Part shown: in pieces, positions 1 to 7,894 of the stretch
How the letters are laid out: every line of letters begins with the position of its first letter
How positions within the stretch are numbered: position 1 is the stretch's first letter
NCBI GenBank assembly: GCA_904502245.1
Contig: CAJGDN010000020.1
Coordinates: forward strand, 1 to 14,845
Reading direction: 5' to 3'
From: an uncultured Alphaproteobacteria bacterium
GTDB taxonomy: Bacteria; Pseudomonadota; Alphaproteobacteria; Rs-D84
DNA: 14,845 nt
Notes under the pieces: generated by a model
What the model saw: only the letters and a program-made list of their open reading frames with translations
Told to the model about the DNA's origin: nothing
Database searches by the model: none
Program-made: the position numbers and the translations under genes

Positions 1-1296
1 CTCATCACGAATGCGTTCAAACGGCAACACATTTGCGTCAACCGCCATCCCCAACGTCAGAACAATACCCGCAATACCCGGCAATGTTAATGTTGCACCG
101 AACAAGGCCGTCAAACCAACAATCATTCCTAAATTAACCATCAAGGAAATTGCCGCGATAATACCAAACCCGCGATACACCATCAGCAAGAAGATAAAGA
201 TAAGTAAAACACCTGCGACAGCACCAATTTTACCACCAGCAATTATATCTGCCCCCAAACCCGCACCAACAACGCGTTCTTCAATCACCTGCAATGGTGC
301 CGGCAAAGCCCCCGAACGTAACAGCACCGCCAAATCTTTTGCCCCCTGCAGTGTAAACCCACCAGAAATCTGACCGCGTCCACCAGGAATTGGTTCACGA
401 ATAACTGGGGCCGACAAAACCTTGCCGTCTAAAACAATTGCAAAACGTTCATTAACATGTTCTGTTGTTAATTTTGCAAAACGACGTGCCCCCGATGCAT
501 CAAATACAGTTGACACAACTGGCATATTATTCTGGTCAAAATCCGCCTGGGAATCCTTCAATGATTCACCTGACACCTCAACACGTGAATATACTGGCAC
601 AACCTGCCCCGGCGCATCGATATATGGCATAAATTGTGTCCCATTTGGTGCACGTCCAGACGCAATCTGTTCTGCTGATACATTTTCATTTACCAAATGG
701 AATGTCATTTTCGCTGTCTGACCAATCAGTTCTTTGATACGTTCTGGATTATTAACACCCGGCAATTGAACCAAAATGTATTTTCCGCCCTGACTTTGAA
801 TAGACGGTTCTTTGGTCCCCAACGCATCAATACGACGACGAACAATTTCAATACTGCGCGCCAATGCATCTTTAATCATTTCCTGCTTTTGCTTTTCTGT
901 ATATTGCAGTGTAATCACCTTGCCATCTGATGACACATCAACTGTTCCCGCAAAGGCGCTTTTTAAACGTCCTTTGGCGCTAGATACTTCATCTTCATCC
1001 TTAACCACCAATGACACAACACCATCAACATTACGCAAATTTGAGAAACGAATAACCCCCTTGTTTCTGTCAATCATATTGACACGGGTTTCATCATACA
1101 ACTGCGTTGCCTTTTCTTTCAGCATTGTATCCGTATCAACTTCTAACAACAACTGGGCTCCACCTTTTAAATCCAACCCCAGTGGCACAGGCCTAATCCA
1201 TGATGGAAAATATGGTGCCACACTGGGCATCAGTGTTGGCACGGCCAACATCACACAAAACACCGCCGTAAATACAATCGCCAGTTTCTTAAACAT
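1..1296 (-). CDS. secD: Protein translocase subunit SecD (3' end cut off by window edge)
   Basis: SecD pairs with SecF in the inner membrane and uses the proton gradient to help pull exported proteins through SecYEG. The visible 432 codons start at an ATG preceded by an AGGATAAGGG-like ribosome site and run to the window edge without a stop. An N-terminal membrane helix (about residues 5-24) is followed by the SecD signature LGLDLKGGAQLLLEVD (39-54), a long periplasmic region, and GAGLGADII (344-352), which leads into the membrane bundle. The last visible residues hold GMAVDANVLPFERIRDE. Most SecD proteins known to me have Ile where this one has Pro425. The remaining helices and any secF lie outside the window. 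It follows yajC by 25 bp, the usual yajC-secD order. The family call is secure. Confidence 0.97.
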   Translation of the reverse strand, partial: MFKKLAIVFTAVFCVMLAVPTLMPSVAPYFPSWIRPVPLGLDLKGGAQLLLEVDTDTMLKEKATQLYDETRVNMIDRNKGVIRFSNLRNVDGVVSLVVKDEDEVSSAKGRLKSAFAGTVDVSSDGKVITLQYTEKQKQEMIKDALARSIEIVRRRIDALGTKEPSIQSQGGKYILVQLPGVNNPERIKELIGQTAKMTFHLVNENVSAEQIASGRAPNGTQFMPYIDAPGQVVPVYSRVEVSGESLKDSQADFDQNNMPVVSTVFDASGARRFAKLTTEHVNERFAIVLDGKVLSAPVIREPIPGGRGQISGGFTLQGAKDLAVLLRSGALPAPLQVIEERVVGAGLGADIIAGGKIGAVAGVLLIFIFLLMVYRGFGIIAAISLMVNLGMIVGLTALFGATLTLPGIAGIVLTLGMAVDANVLPFERIRDE

Positions 1297-1321
1297 ACCC
1301 TTATCCTTTCTTACCCTGCTT

Positions 1322-1636
1322 TTATTCAACTGCTGCCACGGCATTTTTTGCAACTTCAACAACAACGCCCTTGGCAATTTCCACTTCTATTGTTTTTTCA
1401 TTAATTTTTTTGATTTCGCCATAGATACCCGCGGCAATTACACGATTACCCACCTGCAACGAATCCAGCATTTTTTGATATTCTGCCATACGTTTTTTAT
1501 TTGGACGAACCATAAAGAAATAAATAATTGCAAAAACTGCACACAGATACAAAATCATCCCCCACGAACTACCCTGGGGTGCAACCGGTGCAACTGTTGT
1601 TGCAACATTTTCTGCAACACTGATTGTTTCTTCCAT
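1322..1636 (-). CDS. yajC: Sec translocon accessory protein YajC
   Basis: YajC is a small single-pass inner-membrane protein that associates with SecD and SecF. This 104-residue protein has a short Ala/Val/Thr-rich N-terminus, one membrane helix around residues 26-43, then the family signature FFMVRPNKKRMAEYQKML, and a small beta-rich cytoplasmic domain with GNRVIAAGIYGEIKKI. The length is normal for the family. An AAGGAG ribosome site lies 7 bases before the ATG. It sits 69 bp after mutL and 25 bp before secD on the same strand. I see no hairpin terminator between mutL and yajC, so read-through from greA-mutL is likely. The linkage to secD supports the call. Confidence 0.96.
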   Translation of the reverse strand: MEETISVAENVATTVAPVAPQGSSWGMILYLCAVFAIIYFFMVRPNKKRMAEYQKMLDSLQVGNRVIAAGIYGEIKKINEKTIEVEIAKGVVVEVAKNAVAAVE

Positions 1637-1705
1637 CAGATTTCTCCTTACTTTAATATGGTCACAATAATAAATAAACCCACAAAAGTAAAGGGAAAAT
1701 AAACA

Positions 1706-3463
1706 TCACAACCGTTCAAACCAAGTATCGATTTCTGTTATCGGAATAAATTTATAAACTGGGCGTCCATGATTACATTGACCCGCACGTTCTGTTCGTT
1801 CAATATCACGCAATAACGCATCCATCTGCATTAAATCCAATTTTTGACCGGCCCGCACCGAATGATGGCACGCATAGTTTGCCAATTTCAAATGCAACTT
1901 TTCATTCAATTGTGATGAATGACCATTTGCACGAACCTCATCCGCGATTACTCGCAATACATCTGCCCAATTCATATCCCAATCAGCCGGCTTTTCAAAA
2001 ATCGCAATTGCATCTTCACCGAATTCACCAACATGCAGACCGGATTGTTTTAACTCATCCGAAATTGATGAAATAGCGATGACGTCTTCGGTGCGCATAT
2101 TAACAACAATTGGCGTTAACAACGGCTGGGTCTTAATCTTATTATTACGCAATTTTTCATATGTTATACGCTCATGCGCAGCATGCTGATCAACAACAAC
2201 CATACTATCATCTTTCTGGGCAATAATATATTTATTCCCCACCTGCCCCACGACACGCCCCAACGGCATATCTGGCACAGATTCTGCAACTAGTGCACTT
2301 TCATCACAAACATTATGAACACACTCACGCAGCACTACTGGTGCATGATTTTCAAATATACGTGGCATAATCGGTGTAATATCATCACGCACCCGAAATG
2401 AATCCGCACGAACACCAAAATCAAACCGTGGTGCCGCAGAAACCGTTGCCGTTTGCATAACCATTGGTTTTACCTCTGGCCGTGCTACAACCATCGTCTG
2501 GGCTAATCTGTCACGCAATGTTTTAATTATAAAAGAACGCACATGCGTTGGTTCTAAAAAATGCACTTCGGTCTTGGCGGGCGAAACATTAACATCAACC
2601 GCATTTGTCGGCACCGTTAAATACAGCGCACACAAGGGAAATTCGCGTGCATGCATAACATCCATATACGCCGCACGCAATGCGCCAACTAACACCTTGT
2701 CCTTAACCGGGCGACCATTAACAAATAAAAACTGATCAATACTCGATGCGCGACGCAATGTCGGCTCTGAAATATATCCTGTTAATTTCATCCCCGCATT
2801 AGTCTTGGACACGGCATCAATTTCCAACATACGCCCAACAACATCATCACCCATAACAGATGTAATGCGCGACAACAAATCTTCGTTTTTTGGAAATCGC
2901 CACTTGTTATTTAATGTAAAACCAACGTCTGCACGCGCCATGGCCAGACGCTTTACCACCTCTAACACAGACATCATTTCCGCACGATCACCACGCAGAA
3001 ACTTTAATCGTGCCGGTGTTTTTGCAAATAAATTTTGAACACGTATACGCGTCCCGCTTTCCCAATCAGACGGACGAATTTCACCATTTGTCGCATTAAT
3101 CTGCCACCCATTTTCATCCATCCCATTACACGTATCAATCGTCATATCCGACACAGACGCAATTGACGGTAACGCTTCGCCACGAAATCCCATAAAATTA
3201 ATATTTAATAAATCATCATCTGGTAATTTAGATGTCGCATGACGCGTAATTGCGCGCGCCAAATCATCGCGCGACATTCCGCATCCATTATCAATAATTG
3301 AAATTAATGTGCGTCCACCATCTGTGACATCAATCATAATCTGGTCTGCCCCCGCATCCAGCGCATTTTCCACCAATTCTTTGACCACACTGGCGGGACG
3401 TTCCACCACTTCACCTGCGGCGATTTGATTAATCAGAAAATCCGGCAAAACGCGTACAGCCAT
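1706..3463 (-). CDS. mutL: DNA mismatch repair protein MutL, endonuclease type
   Basis: MutL couples mismatch recognition by MutS to strand incision and excision. This 585-residue protein has a complete GHKL ATPase domain: the AAGEVVERPASVVKELVENALDAG region with catalytic Glu32 and Asn33, DNGCGM (58-63), RHATSK (74-79) and GFRGEAL (92-98). A linker of low conservation at about 325-400 leads to the C-terminal dimerisation domain. That domain carries the metal-binding endonuclease motif DQHA-x2-E-x4-E (Asp425, Glu431, Glu436), with ACHHSVRAG (531-539) and CNHGRP (563-568). These mark a MutL that nicks DNA itself, as known for bacteria that do not rely on MutH. It starts 20 bp after greA stops, which implies co-transcription. 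Length and motifs are intact. Confidence 0.97.
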   Translation of the reverse strand: MAVRVLPDFLINQIAAGEVVERPASVVKELVENALDAGADQIMIDVTDGGRTLISIIDNGCGMSRDDLARAITRHATSKLPDDDLLNINFMGFRGEALPSIASVSDMTIDTCNGMDENGWQINATNGEIRPSDWESGTRIRVQNLFAKTPARLKFLRGDRAEMMSVLEVVKRLAMARADVGFTLNNKWRFPKNEDLLSRITSVMGDDVVGRMLEIDAVSKTNAGMKLTGYISEPTLRRASSIDQFLFVNGRPVKDKVLVGALRAAYMDVMHAREFPLCALYLTVPTNAVDVNVSPAKTEVHFLEPTHVRSFIIKTLRDRLAQTMVVARPEVKPMVMQTATVSAAPRFDFGVRADSFRVRDDITPIMPRIFENHAPVVLRECVHNVCDESALVAESVPDMPLGRVVGQVGNKYIIAQKDDSMVVVDQHAAHERITYEKLRNNKIKTQPLLTPIVVNMRTEDVIAISSISDELKQSGLHVGEFGEDAIAIFEKPADWDMNWADVLRVIADEVRANGHSSQLNEKLHLKLANYACHHSVRAGQKLDLMQMDALLRDIERTERAGQCNHGRPVYKFIPITEIDTWFERL

Positions 3464-3483
3464 ACCACCCCCAACAGATAAGA

Positions 3484-3954
3484 TTATTCTTTGAAAGTTA
3501 CCGACAGAATTTCATATTCTTTTTCACCACCTGGTAATTTCACAACACACGTATCACCCACACAACGCCCAATCATTGCGCGACCAACGGGGCTGGTACA
3601 TGAAATAACCGTACGACCATCCGATTCAATATCAGACAAAATTCTGCATTGCATTTTATTACCATCTTCATCTTCGGCAACGACGCGTGCACCAAATACA
3701 ACCCTGTCACCCGACAGCGAATCCACATCAATCACAACTGCGTTTTCAATCACATTTTCAATAAAGCGAATACGCGCATCAATCTGACGCTGTTTTTCAC
3801 GTGCCGCACTGTAATCTGCGTTTTCCGACAAATCCCCCAGTGATCGCGCCCACTGAACCGTTTTTAATATTTCAGGTCGCTGATTTTCCTTTAAATCCTT
3901 TAATTCCTTAATTAGATTATCAAATCCCACACGTGATATTGGTTTTTTTTCCAT
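3484..3954 (-). CDS. greA: Transcription elongation factor GreA
   Basis: GreA binds RNA polymerase at the secondary channel and stimulates cleavage of backtracked transcripts. The 156-residue length matches the family. The N-terminal coiled coil (about 5-75) carries GDLSENADY at its tip, with the conserved acidic pair Asp41 and Glu44 that supports metal-dependent cleavage. The C-terminal FKBP-like domain ends with the typical SPVGRAMIGRCVGD and KEYEILSV segments. An AGGAAAG ribosome site precedes the ATG. A near-consensus promoter lies about 30-60 bases upstream. It is the first gene of the probable greA-mutL-yajC-secD transcript. Gre-family assignment is certain. GreA rather than GreB rests on sequence style and length. 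Confidence 0.96.
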   Translation of the reverse strand: MEKKPISRVGFDNLIKELKDLKENQRPEILKTVQWARSLGDLSENADYSAAREKQRQIDARIRFIENVIENAVVIDVDSLSGDRVVFGARVVAEDEDGNKMQCRILSDIESDGRTVISCTSPVGRAMIGRCVGDTCVVKLPGGEKEYEILSVTFKE

Positions 3955-3990
3955 GACTGCTTTCCTGTTTTTCTAAATATTATTCGGCAA

Positions 3991-4018
3991 ATTATACGCA
4001 ATCATTTTAATTTTGCAA
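3991..4018 (-). promoter_or_regulatory. greA promoter
   Basis: Read on the minus strand, TTGCAA (4018-4013) and a perfect TATAAT (3996-3991) are separated by 16 bp. Transcription would begin near 3984, giving a leader of about 30 bases with the greA ribosome site inside it. The -35 hexamer is its own reverse complement and is also used by the lptG promoter. Confidence 0.65.
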
Positions 4019-4040
4019 TTATGAAATTTCAATGTATACT
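4013..4040 (+). promoter_or_regulatory. lptG promoter, sharing its -35 box with greA
   Basis: On the plus strand TTGCAA (4013-4018) and TATACT (4035-4040) are separated by 16 bp, exactly mirroring the greA promoter. The expected start site is about 4046-4048, only a few bases before the ATG at 4050, so the message could be leaderless. No Shine-Dalgarno-like sequence precedes that ATG, which fits. Confidence 0.6.
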
Positions 4041-4049
4041 ATACATAAT

Positions 4050-5108
4050 ATGTTTAGGCTTAATATCTTAACCCGTTTTTTACTGCGCCGCTTTTTCAGT
4101 GGCGTCGGACTTGTAATGCTAATTGTATGCGGAATTATCCTGGCGGTAACATTTGTTGAACGCCTGCCATCTAACCCAAATGCAATTGCAGCCTTGTACG
4201 AATCATGGATACGTCTGTTGGAATATGTACCGATGTTTTTGCCTCTGGCGGTATTTATGGGCACATTACTAACGTCATACACACTGACCAAATCCAGCGA
4301 AAGTATTATTATATCCAGTGCAGGTCTATCACCATATCAGTCTGCGCGTCCATTTTTCGTTGGTGCATTTCTAATTGGCGCATTTGCCACAACTGTAATA
4401 AATCCATATTCGGTCAGCATCAGCGCAAAAAAAATTACTCCTGAACATCTACAATTAATTGACAATCGCATCTGGCTGCGCGAAGCATCTGATAACGGCT
4501 TCGTAACCATGAATGCAGACGGCATCCAAAAATCTGGCGACACATTAGTTTTTGAAAACACAACCATATATACCCAATCCTCAGATTTTAAATTAACAAA
4601 TCGCATCCAGGCAGAAACTGTAACATTGTCTGAAAACGGTCTGACGGCCAATGACGCAACGATTTGGGATCCAGACGGAACAACTAAAAAAACAGATTGG
4701 CAAATAAAGACACTATTGACCCCACAAACCGTTCTGGACAGATACCTGCAACCAGATCAAATATCATTCTGGCAATTACCCGAATTTATAAAACGAATGG
4801 AATCAATCGGCGCCCCAATTCGTGGTCATCAAATCCAATTATGGACATTGCTGTTTTTACCATTAACAATGATATCAATGGCGGCACTGGGGGTTGCATT
4901 CTCGCAAACTAAGCAGCGTCGTAATTACAGTTTTGGTATTAAATTCAGCCTTGGGATTATCACATGCTTTGCATTGTATTTTATGATTAACATGTTTAAT
5001 GCGCTGGGGGCGACTGGCACATTGCCGCCAATATTATCCATTATTGCACCACCATTGATTATTATCGCTGGTGCTGGAATATTCATAACCAGTTTTGATA
5101 CAATATAA
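4050..5108 (+). CDS. lptG: LPS export permease LptG (YjgP/YjgQ family)
   Basis: LptF and LptG form the membrane part of the LptB2FG transporter, which extracts lipopolysaccharide from the inner membrane. This 352-residue protein has the family layout: three N-terminal helices (about 16-36, 60-80, 99-121), a periplasmic beta-rich domain (about 125-255), and three C-terminal helices (about 262-284, 294-316, 324-346). NALGATGTLPPILSIIAPP near the end resembles LptG more than LptF, but the split is not firm. I chose the ATG at 4050 over the one at 4032 because the earlier one falls between the promoter boxes. No second family member lies next to it, unlike the common lptF-lptG pair. It heads a plus-strand set with a small ORF, xerD and a J-domain gene. 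Confidence 0.85.
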   Translation: MFRLNILTRFLLRRFFSGVGLVMLIVCGIILAVTFVERLPSNPNAIAALYESWIRLLEYVPMFLPLAVFMGTLLTSYTLTKSSESIIISSAGLSPYQSARPFFVGAFLIGAFATTVINPYSVSISAKKITPEHLQLIDNRIWLREASDNGFVTMNADGIQKSGDTLVFENTTIYTQSSDFKLTNRIQAETVTLSENGLTANDATIWDPDGTTKKTDWQIKTLLTPQTVLDRYLQPDQISFWQLPEFIKRMESIGAPIRGHQIQLWTLLFLPLTMISMAALGVAFSQTKQRRNYSFGIKFSLGIITCFALYFMINMFNALGATGTLPPILSIIAPPLIIIAGAGIFITSFDTI

Positions 5109-5120
5109 CAGGAATACAAC

Positions 5121-5258
5121 ATGCCAATAAAAAAGAAAAAACAAAATTCTAGGTTTCCAAAAGTATTGATGTGGATATTAATCATCACATTAATAGCATT
5201 AATGATTATATCATTTTCTACCACATCCCATATGACTGAAATCGTGGTATATCCATAA
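5121..5258 (+). CDS. Small single-pass membrane protein of unknown function
   Basis: This 45-residue ORF fills the gap between lptG and xerD. It begins MPIKKKKQNSRFPK, a strongly basic start, then has one hydrophobic helix (about residues 15-33) and a short polar tail ending TEIVVYP. The charge pattern predicts the N-terminus inside the cell. An AGGA ribosome site lies 8 bases before the ATG. Its TAA stop shares one base with the xerD start (TAATG), so translation of the two is probably coupled. I do not recognise the family. The topology resembles the first helix of FtsH-type proteins, but nothing else supports that link. Spacing, ribosome site and coupling suggest a real gene. Confidence 0.65.
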   Translation: MPIKKKKQNSRFPKVLMWILIITLIALMIISFSTTSHMTEIVVYP

Positions 5259-6109
5259 TGAACTATATCGACATATTCTTAGAAGCCCTGTCTGCCGAAC
5301 ACGGCCGCAGCGAAAAAACATTGACCAGTTATGAATCAGACCTGCGCCTGGCTGACGGCGCAATTCCTGGTGGTTTAATGGATGCGACATCCACCGCAAT
5401 CCAAGAATACCTGTCCACCCTGCCAGACAAGGCGTCATCCATTGCACGTAAAGCATCTGCCCTGCGCGGTTTTTATAAATTCTTGATGCTGGAAAAAATT
5501 ATCAAAACCAATCCAACAAGCAATCTAGAATTACCAAAATCTGGCCGTGCCCTGCCAAAATTTTTATCAATTGAAGAAATAGAATTATTAATATCCAGTG
5601 CAGGCGATATAAAAAATTCCATACGCCTGCGCGCAATGATTGAACTGCTGTATGCATCTGGTCTACGCGTATCGGAATTGTGCGAATTACCAATGACCGC
5701 TATATTGGGGGACAAATTATTAATTCATGGCAAAGGTGCCAAAGAACGCCTGGTGCCCATGCACGATGCTGCAATTCACGCATTGAACAAATGGCTGGAT
5801 GCACGTGGCAACATTGAATCAAAATATGTATTTCCATCACGCAGCCAAAACGGCCATATTACACGCGACGGATTTTTCAAGATATTAAAAAAATGTGCTG
5901 TTTTATCAGGCATTGACCCCGACCGGGTCAGTCCACACGTCCTGCGTCATTCATTTGCATCGCACCTGTTAGCTGGTGGTGCAAACCTGCGCGCGATACA
6001 AACAATGTTGGGACACGAAGATATTTCTACCACCCAAATCTATACACATGTAATGCCAGAAAAACTGTGCGAAACAATTGAAAATCACCATCCACTGGCA
6101 AAGAAATAA
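5258..6109 (+). CDS. xerD: Site-specific tyrosine recombinase XerD
   Basis: XerC and XerD resolve chromosome dimers at the dif site near the terminus. This 283-residue protein has an N-terminal SAM-like core-binding domain (about 1-88) and a catalytic domain with all expected residues: Arg137 in YASGLRVSEL, Lys159 in HGKGAKERLVP, His227 and Arg230 in SPHVLRHSFASHLL, His253 in LGHEDISTTQ, and nucleophile Tyr262 in IYTHV. The C-terminal ENHHPLAKK resembles XerD more than XerC. Its start codon overlaps the stop of the upstream small ORF by one base. The lack of an excisionase, an attachment site or phage genes nearby argues for the chromosomal resolvase, not a mobile-element integrase. Confidence 0.92.
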   Translation: MNYIDIFLEALSAEHGRSEKTLTSYESDLRLADGAIPGGLMDATSTAIQEYLSTLPDKASSIARKASALRGFYKFLMLEKIIKTNPTSNLELPKSGRALPKFLSIEEIELLISSAGDIKNSIRLRAMIELLYASGLRVSELCELPMTAILGDKLLIHGKGAKERLVPMHDAAIHALNKWLDARGNIESKYVFPSRSQNGHITRDGFFKILKKCAVLSGIDPDRVSPHVLRHSFASHLLAGGANLRAIQTMLGHEDISTTQIYTHVMPEKLCETIENHHPLAKK

Positions 6110-6121
6110 AAGGCAAAACAA

Positions 6122-6625
6122 ATGATAAAGAAATGCGATAAACCAGGTTGCACCAAGGCCGGCACATGCCGCGCCCCAAAATCACGCGATTTGCGTGAAT
6201 ATTGGTTTTTCTGCCAAGAACATGCGGCAGAATACAATAAAAACTGGAACTATTACGCAGACATGACCCCCGAAGAAATCGAAGCCGATTGGGAACGCCA
6301 AACATTTGGCGAATCATTAAAAGACAAAGACACGGCCAACAAAGACGCATCAGATTATGCAAAATTCATAAACGACTTTATAACCGGTCGCAGTAAATTT
6401 GATCGCGTTCCTGCAAAAAGCAAACTGCCAACGAATGTTGTCAGTGCATTAAAAGTGTTTGACCTGGGTATATCTGCCACATGGCGTGAAGTTGGGATAA
6501 AATATCGCGCATTGGCAAAGAAATACCACCCTGATACTGCAACAGACAAGAAAAATGCCGCCACTGAATTTGCACGCATATCCGCTGCATACGAGATATT
6601 AAAGAAGCACTTTGGCAAAAAATAA
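6122..6625 (+). CDS. J-domain protein with N-terminal Cys motif
   Basis: A co-chaperone-like protein of 167 residues. The C-terminal J-domain (about 109-165) has the HPD motif at 136-138 within ALAKKYHPDT, the site that stimulates DnaK ATPase. The N-terminus has Cys5, Cys10, Cys16, Cys31 and His34 in CDKPGC, GTCRAPKSRD and FFCQEH, a likely zinc site, followed by the NWNYYADMTPEEIEA segment. This arrangement is familiar from J-domain proteins of alphaproteobacteria, usually annotated only by domain. The middle (about 62-108) is charged and probably flexible. It begins 12 bp after xerD, with AAAGG as a weak ribosome site, and ends directly at a terminator, so it closes the lptG transcript. Client and cellular role are unknown. 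Confidence 0.9.
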   Translation: MIKKCDKPGCTKAGTCRAPKSRDLREYWFFCQEHAAEYNKNWNYYADMTPEEIEADWERQTFGESLKDKDTANKDASDYAKFINDFITGRSKFDRVPAKSKLPTNVVSALKVFDLGISATWREVGIKYRALAKKYHPDTATDKKNAATEFARISAAYEILKKHFGKK

Positions 6626-6652
6626 AAAAAAACGCCATAATGGCGTTTTTTT
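6626..6652. terminator. Bidirectional intrinsic terminator
   Basis: A near-perfect 12-bp stem (A-run plus ACGCCA, 6626-6637; loop TAA; TGGCGT plus T-run, 6641-6652) has U-tracts in both directions. It ends the J-domain gene on the plus strand and the GT61 gene on the minus strand, whose TGA stop begins at the last stem base. Confidence 0.9.
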
Positions 6653-7848
6653 CACAAATGCTCTTTTAAATATTTTCTGACCCGACCACGATTCATACGT
6701 CCTGGGATCATACATGCAATTACCTTAATCAGCAATCGTTTTAATTTCAATACAATCTGTCCACCATTGTTCTTTTTAAAGTCTTTCAACATCTTGCGAT
6801 AATCTGCCAACGACCTACTATCTGTAATCAAATCGTCTGCAACATACACAAACCCATTATCATCAAAGAATTGTTTTAAATACCTTGTTCCACCAATTAT
6901 TTGTGGCGCATGTGCCCCCCCGTGCTTTGATTTAAATTCTTCAACAGACGCTGAAACAATATCAAAATCCAATCCTTTTATCATGCACATTCGCCATTGC
7001 AATGCACCATTATCATTAATATCACCACTGCGATTTAATTGAACTATGCGTCCACCCGGTCGCATAAAAAGCCCCATATGCAACGCTGTGCCCGCACAAC
7101 CTGCCAGATATTTACAATTACCAATAATCGCAACCTGTTGTTGCAAAGGTAATGTTTCTGGATATATAACATGAAAACCATTTCTTTCAAAAACTTTTTG
7201 AATTTTTTCTTCGTTATACGTACGCATAGTATCTGGCAATTTTGCACGTGACACATAAACACGTTCATAAACCTGTTCAGCAGCAACATTTTCACGCATC
7301 AAATCAAATCCAATCTTAAATTCTGGCGCCCACATATTTCCAGAATTATTCAATGATTGCATCGGGATATAAATATTTTTAAATCGCATCGATTTATTCA
7401 GAATTATTACATCTTCGCGCATAATCCCCAACATATCTGTAAAATCAAACAGCCATGATTTTGCACCAATATTTTTATTATCTATAAAAACATATTTAAC
7501 ATTATTAGCATGAATTTTTTCAATTCCCCATGTACGATTTAAATGCTCAATAATAAAATGCCCGAAATGATGATATGCATTCCCCAAGAACACAGCATCA
7601 CAATCCATATATTCATCTGCCGGCAAATACGATGGAATAAATTGAGTGTTTTTACCACGATACTGCAACGAAGAATCTACAAATTTTCCATTTGCATCAA
7701 AAACCCCATATGCAGACGTTTCTGTATTCACAACAAACGTTCCTTTTTCCACAATATCGATACACATATCATTATACCGATGCACCTTTGCGATTTTTGA
7801 TTCAAACGCCTTTTTATAAGCCTTATCAGTATAAACATTTAAATTCAT
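6652..7848 (-). CDS. Glycosyltransferase family 61 protein (DUF563)
   Basis: Probably transfers a sugar during surface polysaccharide or glycoconjugate synthesis in the cytoplasm. Donor and acceptor cannot be read from sequence. The family marks are HHFGHFIIEHLNRTW (93-107), RVYVSRAKLPDTMR (196-209) and CAGTALHMGLFMRPGGRIV (251-269). The C-terminal 35 residues are very basic (KLKRLLIKV, GRMNRGRVRKYLKEHL) and could hold the enzyme at the membrane. I chose the ATG at 7848: a GGAG ribosome site sits 6 bases before it. An earlier in-frame ATG at 7860 overlaps that GGAG and has no site of its own. It is divergent from the three other glycan genes and separated from them by 71 bp. Confidence 0.88.
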   Translation of the reverse strand: MNLNVYTDKAYKKAFESKIAKVHRYNDMCIDIVEKGTFVVNTETSAYGVFDANGKFVDSSLQYRGKNTQFIPSYLPADEYMDCDAVFLGNAYHHFGHFIIEHLNRTWGIEKIHANNVKYVFIDNKNIGAKSWLFDFTDMLGIMREDVIILNKSMRFKNIYIPMQSLNNSGNMWAPEFKIGFDLMRENVAAEQVYERVYVSRAKLPDTMRTYNEEKIQKVFERNGFHVIYPETLPLQQQVAIIGNCKYLAGCAGTALHMGLFMRPGGRIVQLNRSGDINDNGALQWRMCMIKGLDFDIVSASVEEFKSKHGGAHAPQIIGGTRYLKQFFDDNGFVYVADDLITDSRSLADYRKMLKDFKKNNGGQIVLKLKRLLIKVIACMIPGRMNRGRVRKYLKEHL

Positions 7849-7865
7849 ATAAAACTCCATAAACC

Positions 7866-7894
7866 TTGCAAATCACTAATACATATTATAGACT
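7866..7894 (+). promoter_or_regulatory. Candidate promoter of the rgpF-like operon
   Basis: TTGCAA (7866-7871) and TAGACT (7889-7894) are spaced by 17 bp. The start would be near 7901, giving a leader of about 19 bases. The -10 match is only partial (TAnAnT). It overlaps the opposing -10 box by two bases. Confidence 0.4.

Noticed and set aside
812..1702. Long plus-strand open frame of 296 codons opposite secD and yajC
   Set aside because: It is antisense to two certain genes, has low-complexity Asn/Cys/Phe-rich translation, no ribosome site and no recognisable domain.
4032..4049. Earlier ATG for lptG, adding six residues
   Set aside because: It lies directly before the -10 box, upstream of the expected transcription start.
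5258..6109. xerD as an integrase of a mobile element
   Set aside because: The sequence is XerD-like to its C-terminal HHP segment, sits in a housekeeping operon, and no attachment repeats, excisionase, phage or transposase genes are nearby.
7849..7860. Earlier ATG for the GT61 gene, adding four residues
   Set aside because: This ATG overlaps the GGAG ribosome site that serves the ATG at 7848 and has no site of its own.
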